Counted from the stretch's first letter, positions 40,464-50,125 are shown. The stretch: DNA of 64,000 nucleotides from Halomonas llamarensis (GCF_023555005.1 NZ_JAMJPJ010000016.1:1-64000); one strand, 5' to 3'. Made by a program: numbers and translations. Notes: generated from the sequence alone by a model not told the origin.

Positions 40464-40862
40464 ATGGCCAAAGTAGAAAAACCCCCTGAACAATGGCGCG
40501 ACCAGCTCACTCCAGAGCAGTACCGTGTCACCCGTGAAAAAGGCACCGAACGCCCCTTTACCGGCGACTGTAAAGTGAGTGATGCTCAAGGTATTTACCA
40601 CTGCGTGTGTTGCCATACGCCTCTGTTTGAGAACGAGCATAAATTTGATGCGGGCTGCGGCTGGCCGAGTTTCGACCGCCCGCTAGGCAGCCAACGCGTG
40701 GAAGAGCACACCGACGAGAGCCACGGCATGGTACGCACAGAAGTCCTATGCGCGCATTGCGACGCCCACCTCGGTCACGTGTTTCCCGACGGGCCACAGG
40801 ACACCACGGGGCTTCGCTACTGCATTAACTCGGTGGCTATAGAGTTTCACGCCGACGAATAA
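40464..40862 (+). CDS. msrB: Peptide methionine (R)-S-oxide reductase MsrB
   Basis: The 132-aa repair enzyme reduces methionine-R-sulfoxide in proteins. Two CxxC pairs that bind zinc are seen (CVCC around residue 47 and CAHC around 96), and the catalytic cysteine lies in [11 protein letters not shown] near the C-terminus. The family block [14 protein letters not shown] is present. It stands alone, with an AAGGAG ribosome site and its own terminator. Confidence 0.97.
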   Translation: MAKVEKPPEQWRDQLTPEQYRVTREKGTERPFTGDCKVSDAQGIYHCVCCHTPLFENEHKFDAGCGWPSFDRPLGSQRVEEHTDESHGMVRTEVLCAHCDAHLGHVFPDGPQDTTGLRYCINSVAIEFHADE

Positions 40863-40885
40863 CGCTATCGGTTAATCCGGCAAAG

Positions 40886-40920
40886 CGGGCGCCATCTGCT
40901 AGAATGGTCGCCCGTTTTTT
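40886..40920 (+). terminator. Terminator after msrB
   Basis: CGGGCG (40886-40891) pairs with CGCCCG (40909-40914), followed by six T. The loop includes TAGAAT, which could also act as a -10 element for the GTPase gene downstream. Confidence 0.88.
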
Positions 40921-40965
40921 ATGCTGACACCGCATTACTAACAACGCATTGCGCAGGAGAACCTC

Positions 40966-41934
40966 ATGCTCGGCTGGTTTCCCGGTCATATGAATAAGGC
41001 ACGCCGCCAGATTAAAGACGCGCTGCCTGAAATCGACGTGGTTATCGAAGTGCTCGATGCGCGCCTGCCCTACTCCAGCGCCAACCCGATGCTGGCAGAA
41101 CTAACGCGCCACAAGCCGGTGCTCAAAATTCTCTCCCGCGCGGATTTAGCTGACCCTGAGCGCACGGCCGACTGGGTCGCGTTTTTTGACGCTCAGCCCA
41201 ATACACGCGCCCTCGCGATTACCACCACCAACGCCCGCGAGCTCAAAAGCATTCCTAAGCTTTGCCATACGCTTGCCGGAGAGGTACGCGCTGACCGCGA
41301 TGTCCGCGTGATGGTGATGGGGATTCCCAACGTCGGCAAATCGACACTGATTAATGGGCTGGCGAAGCGCAAAATTGCCAAGACCGGCAACGAACCCGCC
41401 GTTACCAAGCGCCAGCAAAAAGTACGTATCGATGGCCGTGTGGCGCTCATTGATACGCCCGGCGTGCTATGGCCCAAGATCGAAGACCAGGCCAGCGCCT
41501 ATCGTCTGGCCGCTAGCGGTGCGATCCGTGACACGGCGATTGAGTATATCGACGTCGGGATTATTACCAGCGCCGAGCTGGCTAAGCGCTATCCAGAAGC
41601 GCTCACAGCGCGTTATAAACTCAAAGCACTGCCACGCTACACAGTGCCGGAAACACCGCCAAGCGTTGAAGCCGATGGACCAGAACGCCCGGATTTCTTA
41701 GCGCTGGCGGGCTTTGACGGTTACGCCATTTTAAAAGACATTGCCAGCAAGCGTGGCGGCTTGCGCCCCGGCGGCGAAGTTGACCTTCACCGTGGTGCCG
41801 AAGTGCTGCTGCATGAACTGCGCGATGGCAAACTGGGCCGAATTACGCTAGAAACGCCTCACGACATTCCAGCACCTGACGCTGATGTAACTCCCGCGGA
41901 GGCAAGCGAGCCGAATGCCCCGCCAGCGCCTTAA
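40966..41934 (+). CDS. ylqF: Ribosome biogenesis GTPase, YlqF/RbgA family
   Basis: The 322-aa protein is a circularly permuted GTPase: the G4-like element (KILSRADLAD) at about 45-55 precedes G1 (GIPNVGKSTLING, about 121-133), and G3 is DTPGVLWPK (about 164). The N-terminus WFPGHMNKARRQIKD is diagnostic. RbgA assists late assembly of the 50S subunit in Bacillus. A basic C-terminal domain follows. The last 25 residues are Pro/Ala-rich. Confidence 0.93.
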   Translation: MLGWFPGHMNKARRQIKDALPEIDVVIEVLDARLPYSSANPMLAELTRHKPVLKILSRADLADPERTADWVAFFDAQPNTRALAITTTNARELKSIPKLCHTLAGEVRADRDVRVMVMGIPNVGKSTLINGLAKRKIAKTGNEPAVTKRQQKVRIDGRVALIDTPGVLWPKIEDQASAYRLAASGAIRDTAIEYIDVGIITSAELAKRYPEALTARYKLKALPRYTVPETPPSVEADGPERPDFLALAGFDGYAILKDIASKRGGLRPGGEVDLHRGAEVLLHELRDGKLGRITLETPHDIPAPDADVTPAEASEPNAPPAP

Positions 41935-41976
41935 TGCCGTCAGCGTTGGGAACGACCACTGATTGGGAACGATAAC

Positions 41977-43224
41977 ATGGACACCCCACAGCCTCACGAG
42001 GCGCCTTTGCTTAACAAATCACATAAGCTCGATAGCGTTTGCTACGACATTCGCGGCCCCGTGCTCGACCACGCCAAACGCCTGGAAGAAGAAGGCCAAC
42101 GCGTATTAAAGCTCAACATCGGTAACCCCGCCCCGTTTGGCTTTGAAGCACCGGAAGAGATTCTGCAAGACGTGATGCGCAACCTGCCAACAGCCCAAGG
42201 CTACTGCGACTCCAAGGGGCTTTATTCGGCACGCAAGGCAATCATGCAAGAGTGCCAGCGCAAAGAAATCCCCGGCGTCGGCATTGAAGATATCTACATC
42301 GGCAACGGTGTTTCCGAGCTGATCGTGATGGCCATGCAGGCGCTCTTGAATGATGGCGACGAGGTATTGATCCCCGCGCCGGATTACCCGCTTTGGACGG
42401 CGGCGGCTAACCTATCCGGCGGCCACGCCGTGCATTATTTATGCGATGAGCAAGCCGATTGGGCACCGGACATGGCGGACATTCGCGCCAAGGTGACAAG
42501 CCACACCCGCGCCATTGTGCTGATCAACCCCAACAATCCCACCGGGGCTGTCTATCCGCCTGACGTCGTGCGCGAGGTGCTCGATATCGCCCGCGAACAC
42601 AATCTGGTGGTGTTCTCCGATGAGATTTACGACAAGATTCTCTACGACGGTGTGGAACATACCGCCACCGGGGCGCTCGCCGATGACGACCAGTTGGTCA
42701 TCACCATGAACGGGCTCTCCAAAAGCTATCGCTGCGCCGGGTTTCGCTCCGGGTGGATGACCATTTCCGGGTCGATCGCCAAGCAACGCGCCAGCGGGTA
42801 TATCCAAGGGTTGACCATGCTAGCCTCGATGCGCCTTTGTGCCAACGTGCCCGCTCAACACGCCATCCAAACCGCACTCGGTGGCTATCAATCGATCAAC
42901 GACCTGATTCTCCCCGGTGGGCGCCTACTCGCGCAGCGCGATATTACCTATGAAAAGCTTAACGCTATTCCCGGTGTCAGCTGCGTCAAGCCTAAAGGCG
43001 CGCTTTATGCGTTCCCCAAACTCGACCCGAAAATATTTAATATCCAGGACGACCAAAAAATGGTGCTGGATTTGCTACTGCAAGAGAAAATCTTGCTGGT
43101 TCAAGGTACTGCCTTTAACTGGCCGGAAGCGGATCATGTGCGGATCGTAACGCTGCCCTGGGCTGATCAGTTAGGTGATGCACTCGACCGTTTTGCCAAC
43201 TTTTTATCGCGCTATCGGCAATAA
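41977..43224 (+). CDS. alaA: Alanine aminotransferase AlaA-like (glutamate-pyruvate)
   Basis: The 415-aa class I aminotransferase uses pyridoxal phosphate, with the Schiff-base lysine in NGLSKSYRCAGFRSGWM (around 250). Other marks are KLNIGNPAPFGFEAPEEIL, YCDSKGLYSARKAI and INPNNPTGAVYP. It resembles E. coli AlaA (YfbQ, 405 aa) closely, which makes alanine from pyruvate. Position next to ylqF and htpX is common in related bacteria. Confidence 0.93.
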   Translation: MDTPQPHEAPLLNKSHKLDSVCYDIRGPVLDHAKRLEEEGQRVLKLNIGNPAPFGFEAPEEILQDVMRNLPTAQGYCDSKGLYSARKAIMQECQRKEIPGVGIEDIYIGNGVSELIVMAMQALLNDGDEVLIPAPDYPLWTAAANLSGGHAVHYLCDEQADWAPDMADIRAKVTSHTRAIVLINPNNPTGAVYPPDVVREVLDIAREHNLVVFSDEIYDKILYDGVEHTATGALADDDQLVITMNGLSKSYRCAGFRSGWMTISGSIAKQRASGYIQGLTMLASMRLCANVPAQHAIQTALGGYQSINDLILPGGRLLAQRDITYEKLNAIPGVSCVKPKGALYAFPKLDPKIFNIQDDQKMVLDLLLQEKILLVQGTAFNWPEADHVRIVTLPWADQLGDALDRFANFLSRYRQ

Positions 43225-43312
43225 TCTTGAACCCCCGCGTACGTGAACGTATCTAAGTTTACGTTTTACTACCGCTGACTTATTGACTTGGGCTTTATGG
43301 AGATGTCGCCAC

Positions 43313-44218
43313 ATGATGCGAATTGTGCTGTTCTTAGCCACTAACCTGGCAATTTTATTGGTGGCCAGTATTACCCTGCGCCTATTCGGCGTGGAGAGCT
43401 ACCTAAGTAGCCAAGGGATTAACTTTACTAGCCTGCTGATTTTCTGCTTTGTCTTTGGCATGGCCGGTTCAATGATATCGCTGTTCATCTCGAAGTGGAT
43501 GGCCAAGCGCTCTACCAGCACGGTGATTATCGAAACCCCGTCTAACCAAACCGAAAAGTGGCTGGTGGATACCGTTGCGGAGCTCGCTCGCGAGGCGGGC
43601 ATCAAAACGCCGGAAGTCGGTATTTTCCCCGCGCAGCAGTCTAATGCCTTTGCCACCGGCTGGAACAAAGACGACGCGCTGGTGGCCGTATCGGCGGGCC
43701 TTTTAAACCGCATGCAACCCGAAGAAGTACGTGCCGTGCTGGCCCACGAGATCGGCCACGTCGCCAACGGTGATATGGTGACGCTGGCGCTGATTCAGGG
43801 CGTCGTCAACACCTTCGTGATGTTCTTCGCCCGCGTCGTGGCGCATCTGGTGGATAACTTCTTGAAAAGCCGCTCTGACGGCGAGGGTGGCCTTGGCTTT
43901 ATGGGCTATTTTGCCGTGGTTATCGTCGCGGAAATCGTTTTTGGGATTATCGCCTCAGCCATCGTGGCGTGGTTCTCACGCTTTCGCGAATACCGCGCTG
44001 ACGAGGCCGGCGCACGGCTTGCCGGCACCGGCGCCATGGTCAACGCCCTCGCCCGCTTGAAGGCCGAAACCGAGTTGCCGGACCAAATGCCCGACACCCT
44101 GCGCGCGATGGCAATTACCAAAGGCCAAACCCGTTCGCTAATGGAGCGCCTGTTCGCCAGCCACCCGCGGCTGGATGACCGCATTCGCGCCCTTAAAGAA
44201 GCCGCTTACCGTCAGTAA
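43313..44218 (+). CDS. htpX: Membrane zinc metalloprotease HtpX
   Basis: Start taken at ATG 43313 ([15 protein letters not shown]); a GGAG lies just upstream, and longer frames have none. The 301-aa M48 protease degrades damaged membrane proteins. Two N-terminal helices (about 4-24 and 35-56) precede the HEIGH zinc motif in [13 protein letters not shown] (about 144), a third pair of helices follows, and the third zinc ligand Glu lies in the [14 protein letters not shown] block. E. coli HtpX is 293 aa. A terminator follows directly. Confidence 0.97.
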   Translation: MMRIVLFLATNLAILLVASITLRLFGVESYLSSQGINFTSLLIFCFVFGMAGSMISLFISKWMAKRSTSTVIIETPSNQTEKWLVDTVAELAREAGIKTPEVGIFPAQQSNAFATGWNKDDALVAVSAGLLNRMQPEEVRAVLAHEIGHVANGDMVTLALIQGVVNTFVMFFARVVAHLVDNFLKSRSDGEGGLGFMGYFAVVIVAEIVFGIIASAIVAWFSRFREYRADEAGARLAGTGAMVNALARLKAETELPDQMPDTLRAMAITKGQTRSLMERLFASHPRLDDRIRALKEAAYRQ

Positions 44219-44238
44219 ATAGCGCCCTCTCCTTTATA

Positions 44239-44264
44239 CGCCCACCACCCGGTGGGCGTTTTTA
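44239..44264 (+). terminator. Terminator after htpX
   Basis: CGCCCACC, loop ACCC, GGTGGGCG and a T5 tract. The stop region of pdxB on the other strand begins at 44262, so the T-tract overlaps that gene's end. Confidence 0.93.
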
Positions 44265-45419
44265 TGCCAACACCACGGTAAACCCTGCAACGCTTAGTAT
44301 GGTCGCTAGCGTCTGCGCCTCATCACGCAAACGCACGGTCAACGTCGAAAACTCACGCCGCAGCGGGTAATTTGCACGGCACGTATCAAAGCCTTTCGCC
44401 AGCCCCAGTGCGTGCGCCTCCCGCGTCAGGCGTTCGTGATCATGGCGAACGTCATACACCGCGCGGGCGCAGAGCCGCAATGCGTCTTCACTTGGCAATG
44501 CCTGCTGCAGCGTGATTGATGCCAACGCTGGCGGCGGGCAAATATCGTCAAGCGTGAGCTCGCTCGTTTGGTCAAGATGCGCCGCCAACGCTTGATGAAT
44601 CATCAAACTGCCACGCAATTTACCATCCAGGCTGTAACCAGCAATATGCGGGGTCGCAAGCATCGCCAAGTCGTGAAGGGCGGCGTCAATGGCGGGTTCG
44701 TTCTCCCACACATCCAGCACGGCGGTGAGATCGTTCTGGCTTGCCAAGCGGCTACGTAGCGCCAAGCCGTCGATACAATCACCGCGCCCGGCATTAAGCA
44801 CCACCATGCCGTGGGCAAGTTCGGTGATACGCTCAGCATCCAGCAAATGCTGAGTGGCATGCGGGCCGGTGCTCACCAGTGGTGTATGCAGGCAGAGCAC
44901 ATCGCAGTGTTCAATCAGCGTTTCAAGGGAGGTGAAGCCGCTCTTTCCCTCACTCACCCCCTCACGCTCGGCGCGCGGTGGGTCGCAGGCCAGCACCTCT
45001 ACCCCTAGCGCCTGGAGCCGGGCTTGCAAACGGCTGCCCACATTGCCCACGCCCACAATACCCACACAGCGATCTAAAAGCCGCCAACCCTGTCGTTCAG
45101 CAAGCGTTAATAGGCTGGCGAGCACATAATCCACCACCGCCTCAGCGTTGCACCCTGGAGCGCTGGCGAAGGCAATGTCATGTTCGGCAAGATAGTGGGT
45201 GTCAACGTGATCAATGCCGATGGTGCAGGTGCCGACAAAGCGCACCGCGCTTTCAGCCAACAGCGAGGCGTTAACCGGGGTGACGGAGCGGATGATCAGC
45301 GCATCCGCATCGCGCAGGTGCTCGGCGCTGATCTCACGCCCTGGGCATTTTATCACCTCACCGAAAGCACCAAAGCAGGCATCAGCGGCGGGAATATTGG
45401 CATCGACGACAAGTTTCAT
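44262..45419 (-). CDS. pdxB: Erythronate-4-phosphate dehydrogenase PdxB
   Basis: Start chosen at ATG 45419 (MKLVVDANIPAADACFG), the conserved beginning of PdxB; the open frame upstream is spurious. The 385-aa D-isomer 2-hydroxyacid dehydrogenase acts in pyridoxal phosphate synthesis. NAD-binding GVGNVGSRLQARL is at about 122, the catalytic Arg and Glu/His lie in LNAGRGDCIDGLAL, ENEPAID and PHIAGYSLDGKLRG. The C-terminal dimerisation domain of PdxB is present. E. coli PdxB is 378 aa. Confidence 0.95.
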   Translation of the reverse strand: MKLVVDANIPAADACFGAFGEVIKCPGREISAEHLRDADALIIRSVTPVNASLLAESAVRFVGTCTIGIDHVDTHYLAEHDIAFASAPGCNAEAVVDYVLASLLTLAERQGWRLLDRCVGIVGVGNVGSRLQARLQALGVEVLACDPPRAEREGVSEGKSGFTSLETLIEHCDVLCLHTPLVSTGPHATQHLLDAERITELAHGMVVLNAGRGDCIDGLALRSRLASQNDLTAVLDVWENEPAIDAALHDLAMLATPHIAGYSLDGKLRGSLMIHQALAAHLDQTSELTLDDICPPPALASITLQQALPSEDALRLCARAVYDVRHDHERLTREAHALGLAKGFDTCRANYPLRREFSTLTVRLRDEAQTLATILSVAGFTVVLA

Positions 45420-45539
45420 GGCGTTTTGGCTCTGGCGATTTACAATAGTGGCCGCCACTGACGGGCAACCATGCGTTTTGACTAACGTATTTGCGCAAGA
45501 TGATGTGAAATAACGTATTAAAAATAGCGGGGTAACTGA

Positions 45540-45821
45540 GTGATCGTACGTTGGGAAACCGACCATGACTACGTCCTGGTGCATATCCACCAAGATATGT
45601 TCGGCGACTGGATTTTCAGCCGCGCCTGGGGCCAAATCGGCACCCAGTTTGGTGGCTTGAAGCACCAGCTGGCGGACACACGGGAGCAAGCCCAGATGTG
45701 GCTTGATGACGAAGCCACCATCCAGAATTCCCGCGGTTTTCTCAAAGTGCTAGACGTGACCGACGATACCCCCGAAGGCCAAGAAGCCATGCGTCAACTA
45801 TCACTGATCGACGTTATTTAA
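45540..45821 (+). CDS. Small WGR-domain-like protein
   Basis: The 93-aa protein starts at GTG. It resembles a stand-alone WGR domain: VHIHQDMFGDWIFSRAWGQIGTQFGG, in two parts, though the WGR triplet reads WGQ. WGR domains occur in nucleic-acid-binding or PARP-related proteins. Function in bacteria unknown. It is divergent from pdxB and convergent with the glutaredoxin-like gene. Confidence 0.7.
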   Translation: MIVRWETDHDYVLVHIHQDMFGDWIFSRAWGQIGTQFGGLKHQLADTREQAQMWLDDEATIQNSRGFLKVLDVTDDTPEGQEAMRQLSLIDVI

Positions 45822-45838
45822 CCGCTGTAAGATAGCGC

Positions 45839-46177
45839 TCAACTCAGGTAACGCCGCCCGTTGTGCTCAAACGCAGGCTTTGCTGGCTTGGGCGCTGGCG
45901 GCGGCGCCAGCAGCGCTTCCAATGCGGTTTCATCCAACCAGCCGCGCGCCCTAAGCCATTCGCCCAAACGCATGGGGTCCAACCCTCGATCCAACTCAAC
46001 GTCTTCGGCATCGGCCAGTACGGGGATGCGCACGCCATAGCGCGCCAGTAGATCGTCGTCCTCACTGATTTCGATGTGACGCAGCGCCACCTCGTCATTA
46101 GCGAGCGTATGCACCAGCGCCTCTAACTGCGCGCATAGATGGCAGCCTAAGGTGGTATAAAGCCAAAGCTGGATCAT
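45839..46177 (-). CDS. Glutaredoxin-like protein (DUF836 family)
   Basis: The 112-aa protein has a thioredoxin-like N-terminal half with the redox motif CHLC (LYTTLGCHLCAQLEAL) and the GVRIPVLAD cis-Pro loop. The tail (about 80-112) is Pro/Ala-rich. It abuts rlmKL by one base, so the two are an operon, with this gene second. Confidence 0.88.
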   Translation of the reverse strand: MIQLWLYTTLGCHLCAQLEALVHTLANDEVALRHIEISEDDDLLARYGVRIPVLADAEDVELDRGLDPMRLGEWLRARGWLDETALEALLAPPPAPKPAKPAFEHNGRRYLS

Positions 46178-48366
46178 TAAGCCTCCTTATGGCGCAGCAA
46201 AAAGACGTGGTGAAGGTTAGTGCGGCGTTGGAAATCCGGGTCGAAAGAGCGCGCGGAAATATCCTCTACGTCAAAGCGCTCAACAAGACCCTCATCAAGG
46301 ACAAATCGACGCTGGTTATTAGAGAACACTAACGTGCCGCCTGGGGCCAATCGTGCCATCGCCAAGTTCACCAACGGCGAATGGTCACGCTGAATATCCA
46401 GCGTCTCGCGCATCTTCTTCGAGTTGGAAAACGTCGGTGGGTCCATAAAAATCACATCAAACGTTGTGCTTGCCGTTTCCAGCCAGTGGAAACAATCGTC
46501 GCGCATAACACGGTGGCGCGATGAGTCGAGCTGATTAAGCGTAAAGTTATCCTGCGCCCACGTGAGGTAGGTATTGGACATATCCACGCTGACGCTATCA
46601 CTCGCCCCGCCCAAGGCGGCGTGCACCGTTGCGGTGGCCGTGTAGCAGAACAGGTTTAAAAAGCGCTTACCCTCAGCCATTTCCCGAAGCATTCGGCGCA
46701 CCGGCCGATGATCGAGAAATAGCCCGGTATCCAAATAGTCGCGCAGGTTCACCCACAGCCACGCCGGCCCTTCTTGTACCTTAAAGCGCTCGCCGCTGGC
46801 GTCGCGTTTCTGATATTGGGCGCTGCCAGTTTGACGCTCACGGCGTTTCACATAAACATGGCTCGGATCAATCTCCAAGACGTCAGGCAGCACTTCCAAG
46901 GCATCGAACAAACGCTTTTGAGCTTGGGCGGCATTCACCGTGCGCGGCGGCGCGTATTCCTGCACGTGGACACGATCGCCATATACATCGATGGCCAGCG
47001 CAAACTCGGGCATATCCGCGTCATAGAGGCGATAACAAGTTTCGCCGCTTTGTTTAAGCCACTTTTTGAGCCGTTTTTGGTTCTTTTTCAGCCGGTTGGC
47101 AAACATTTCTGCGTTTTCAGACACGCGCGGCGATGGGTGATTGGCCTCGTCGAGCACTTCTGGGTCAGCCGCCTCGGCAATGTCCATCAGCAATAACTTG
47201 GCATCCAGCGGTCCATTTTTCAGCGCGTATTGCTTATGGGCGCGCAACCCCAGCCGGTGGCCTAGATCTGGATTGCCGGTGAAAAGCGCCAGCGTCCACC
47301 CGGGGAACGCCGCTTTCACCTTTTCGCCCAATGTGGCGTAGAGGGTGACCAGCTCGGGCAATTCACCGAGCCGCTCGCCATAAGGCGGATTAGTGATCAG
47401 AAGGCCTTTCGAGGCGTGTTCCCCCTCCAGCGCAGCAGGCCTTTCAAGCGTTGCTAGGCCTTGGCCGGTGAGCGTAATCAACGCAGGAACACCGGCACGC
47501 ATGGCGTTGGCTTTGGCCGCCGAGAGCGCTGCGGGGCTTTGATCAAAGCCGAACAGCTGATTTTTGCAGCGTTTGCGCCCGATGCTCGCGCGCGCCTGGG
47601 CTTCACGCGTTAGCTCTTGCCACGCGGCGCGGTCAAAATGCGCCCAACCGTGAAAACCAAATCGCTCGCGGTGTAAGTTCGGTGCTTGATCGGCAGCGAT
47701 CAGCGCCGCTTCAATCAATAGCGTCCCCGCGCCGCAAAGCGGGTCGATCAGCGGCTCGTCCGCTTTCGCACGCTCGGGCCAACCGGCACGCACCAAAAGC
47801 GCTGCTGCCAAGTTTTCTTTGAGCGGGGCATGCCCCACATCGCGGCGGTAGCCACGCCGGTGCAGACTTTCGCCGGCAAGGTCGATTCCCAGCGTTAGGT
47901 TCTCCCGGTGCAGGTGAGCATATAGACGCACATCGGGTTTTTTTGTATCGACATTCGGGCGCGTCTGACCTGCAAGCAAGAGCGCATCCACGACGCCATC
48001 TTTCACCGTCTGTGCGCCGAAGCGGGTATGGCGTATGTGTTCACTGCGGCCATGAAAATCGACCGCGATTGTTTTTTCCGGGGCAATATGTCGCGCCCAG
48101 GGCACACGCGTTGATACAACGCGCAGATGCTCTGCCGTACTCACCAGCGGCTCGCGTGAAATGACCGCGATAACGCGGTTGGCCAACCGCGACCAAAGAC
48201 ATAATCGATATGCCGTCGCGTGGCTGGCACTGGCGAAAACCCCGGCCACAGTGGTTTTCCCAGGCGTGGCACCTAGGCTCGCTAGCTCATCAGCCAGCAG
48301 GCCCTCGATCCCTTTTGGGCAAGTCACCAGCAGGTCTAATTCGTTGCTTTGGCTTGGATCAGTCAT
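46177..48366 (-). CDS. rlmL: 23S rRNA methyltransferase RlmKL
   Basis: The 729-aa bifunctional enzyme makes m2G2445 and m7G2069 in 23S rRNA. An N-terminal THUMP domain (about 50-160) is followed by the RlmL methyltransferase, with LLIDPLCGAGTLLIEAAL-type SAM site and ITNPPYGERLGELPEL (NPPY). The RlmK domain has KRFLNLFCYTATATVHAALG and the FDVIFMDPPTFSNS motif near residue 640. E. coli RlmKL is 702 aa. Confidence 0.96.
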   Translation of the reverse strand: MTDPSQSNELDLLVTCPKGIEGLLADELASLGATPGKTTVAGVFASASHATAYRLCLWSRLANRVIAVISREPLVSTAEHLRVVSTRVPWARHIAPEKTIAVDFHGRSEHIRHTRFGAQTVKDGVVDALLLAGQTRPNVDTKKPDVRLYAHLHRENLTLGIDLAGESLHRRGYRRDVGHAPLKENLAAALLVRAGWPERAKADEPLIDPLCGAGTLLIEAALIAADQAPNLHRERFGFHGWAHFDRAAWQELTREAQARASIGRKRCKNQLFGFDQSPAALSAAKANAMRAGVPALITLTGQGLATLERPAALEGEHASKGLLITNPPYGERLGELPELVTLYATLGEKVKAAFPGWTLALFTGNPDLGHRLGLRAHKQYALKNGPLDAKLLLMDIAEAADPEVLDEANHPSPRVSENAEMFANRLKKNQKRLKKWLKQSGETCYRLYDADMPEFALAIDVYGDRVHVQEYAPPRTVNAAQAQKRLFDALEVLPDVLEIDPSHVYVKRRERQTGSAQYQKRDASGERFKVQEGPAWLWVNLRDYLDTGLFLDHRPVRRMLREMAEGKRFLNLFCYTATATVHAALGGASDSVSVDMSNTYLTWAQDNFTLNQLDSSRHRVMRDDCFHWLETASTTFDVIFMDPPTFSNSKKMRETLDIQRDHSPLVNLAMARLAPGGTLVFSNNQRRFVLDEGLVERFDVEDISARSFDPDFQRRTNLHHVFLLRHKEA

Positions 48367-48732
48367 AGTGGCGGCAGCGCTAAATGCGCAATATTCCTAT
48401 ATATGGCAAAAAAGTTTACGTCTTATGACAATTTGATGGTCGACAAGTCACCCCATCATGGTCTAACTATAAAGGTGTAGCTACACAAAACGCTTGCGTG
48501 ACTTTGAAAGTTATCTGTCAGCTAGCGGTGCGTTCAGCACGTGAGTGCCCAACATTCTGTTTGCAAATACTATGTTCTAAAAAAGAGTGTGTTCTGAAAA
48601 TACAGCTTTTTATTTTTTTGCAACGCCGCTATCACGGCTATGTTACGCCAAGCGACCATGAAATGGCTTTGTCTTCACCAATAAAAAACAGGCCGTTTCC
48701 CCTCAAAGGCTTTCATATAACGAGGTTAGCCA
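48367..48732. other. Intergenic region upstream of rmf and rlmKL
   Basis: No gene is seen. The region is AT-rich near 48580-48720, as expected for the rmf promoter. A perfect 12-bp palindrome GTGTAGCTACAC lies at 48475-48486, next to TCGACA (48440-48445) and TAACTA (48464-48469), which are 18 bp apart and might form a promoter. Confidence 0.45.
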
Positions 48733-48942
48733 ATGAAACGACAGAAACGTGACCGCTTCCAGCGGGCTTATGTTCACGGCTACAAAGCAGGTGTTTCCGG
48801 TCGCTCCCGAGACGACTGCCCCAGTGACAATATTAATTTACGCGAATACTGGATGAGCGGTTGGCGTGAAGGCCGCGGTGACCAATGGGACAGTATGACG
48901 GGCGTTTCAGGCATTCATAAAAATCCCACGGTCATGACGTAG
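48733..48942 (+). CDS. rmf: Ribosome modulation factor Rmf
   Basis: The 69-aa basic protein forms inactive 100S ribosome dimers in stationary phase. The family core is clear: RDRFQRAYVHGYKAGVSGRS, CPSDNINLREYWMSGWREGR. E. coli Rmf is 55 aa; here a 13-residue C-terminal tail is added. GAGG-type ribosome site at 48721-48724. A terminator follows. Confidence 0.95.
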   Translation: MKRQKRDRFQRAYVHGYKAGVSGRSRDDCPSDNINLREYWMSGWREGRGDQWDSMTGVSGIHKNPTVMT

Positions 48943-48983
48943 CGTTTTTTTATCTGTCCTCATCCTCTTTATTGGATCAACAT

Positions 48984-49010
48984 AGCCCGCTTAGCCCAGC
49001 GGGCTTTTTG
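48984..49010 (+). terminator. Terminator of rmf, overlapping the pyrD stop
   Basis: AGCCCGC (48984-48990) pairs with GCGGGCT (48999-49005), with five T after it. The stop codon of pyrD on the opposite strand (48991-48993) lies in the loop. Confidence 0.88.
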
Positions 49011-50025
49011 CTGCTTGCGTTTTAAGTGCTTTGGCACACTCGCCCACAAGCTTGGGCCCGCGATAAATCAACCCAGAATAAAGCTGCACCATGTTTGCCC
49101 CTGCGTCTATTTTCGCCTGGGCGGTCTCAGCACTGTCGATCCCGCCGACGCCAATAATCGGCAGTGTTGGCAAGTGCTTACGCAACAGCCGGATGATACG
49201 ATTGGAGGCTTCAAAAACAGGCTTACCGGAAAGCCCACCCGCTTCGTGCGCCTGCGGGTCGTGTTGAACGGCATCACGCGCCACGGTGGTATTGGTCGCA
49301 ATGACGCCATCGAAGTGATTACGTTCAATGCTTTTGGCCACCAACGCCACCTCGTCTGCGTCCATGTCTGGGGCAATTTTGACCAGAAGCGGTACCTTGC
49401 AGCCACGCCTTGTATCCAACGTGGTAGCCCTTTCGCGAATCGGCCCTAACAGCGCATCGAGCTGCTCGCCGAACTGCAGCGTACGAAGCCCCGGCGTGTT
49501 AGGCGACGAAATATTGACGGTGATGTAATCCGCCAGCGGGTGGACGGCATCCAGACAGACAAGATAGTCATCCAAGGCATTCTCAACGGCGGTGGTGAGA
49601 TTTTTGCCGATATTGATACCGACAATGCCGTCAAAACGGCGCTTTCTCACCTGTTCAACCAAATGCGCCACTCCGTCGTTGTTGAACCCGAAGCGGTTGA
49701 TGATGGCCTCGTGCTCAGCCAGGCGAAAAAGCCGCGGCTTCGAGTTGCCCGGCTGGGGCTTGGGCGTCACGGTGCCCACTTCGATAAAACCAAAGCCCAT
49801 CGCCCCCAGTGCATCAAGGTGCTTTGCATTTTTATCCAGCCCAGCCGCGAGCCCAACACGGTTGGGAAATGTAAGCCCCATCAGCGTCACCGGGTCATCC
49901 ACCCGCGGCCCTACCAAGCGCTTAACGCCACCCGCACGATTAAGCACCTCCAGGGCACTAAGCGCCATGCCGTGAGAGGTTTCAGGATCAAGGCGAAACA
50001 GCAACGAGCGGGCAAGATCGTACAT
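48991..50025 (-). CDS. pyrD: Dihydroorotate dehydrogenase (quinone), class 2
   Basis: Start chosen at ATG 50025 (MYDLARSLLFRLDPETSHG), the family start, with GGAG six bases upstream. The 344-aa FMN enzyme of pyrimidine synthesis attaches to the inner membrane through its N-terminal helices. Motifs: NRVGLAAGLDKNAKHLDALG, VGTVTPKPQPGNSKPRLFRL, NISSPNTPGLRTLQ with the catalytic Ser, KIAPDMDADEV, and IGVGGIDSAETAQAKI. E. coli PyrD is 336 aa. Confidence 0.97.
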   Translation of the reverse strand: MYDLARSLLFRLDPETSHGMALSALEVLNRAGGVKRLVGPRVDDPVTLMGLTFPNRVGLAAGLDKNAKHLDALGAMGFGFIEVGTVTPKPQPGNSKPRLFRLAEHEAIINRFGFNNDGVAHLVEQVRKRRFDGIVGINIGKNLTTAVENALDDYLVCLDAVHPLADYITVNISSPNTPGLRTLQFGEQLDALLGPIRERATTLDTRRGCKVPLLVKIAPDMDADEVALVAKSIERNHFDGVIATNTTVARDAVQHDPQAHEAGGLSGKPVFEASNRIIRLLRKHLPTLPIIGVGGIDSAETAQAKIDAGANMVQLYSGLIYRGPKLVGECAKALKTQAAKSPLG

Positions 50026-50054
50026 TCGGGCTCCGAGCAACATATCCAAACAAC

Positions 50055-50094
50055 AAAAAGGTGCGGTGCGCGATTATAACGCACACCGCACCTT
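50055..50094 (-). terminator. Terminator after gdhB with a pyrD -10 element in its loop
   Basis: On the minus strand AAGGTGCGGTGTGCG (50094-50080) pairs with the complementary strand CGCGCACCGCACCTT (50073-50059), followed by T residues to 50055. The loop contains TATAAT (50078-50073), a perfect -10 hexamer for the downstream pyrD; no good -35 is seen. Confidence 0.82.
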
Positions 50095-50125
50095 CAAGCA
50101 TCGCTGATCGAGGCCCTGTTAGCCG

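Noticed and set aside
48498-48752. 84-codon frame overlapping the rmf start
   Set aside because: It is out of frame with rmf, has no ribosome site and its composition looks like promoter DNA.
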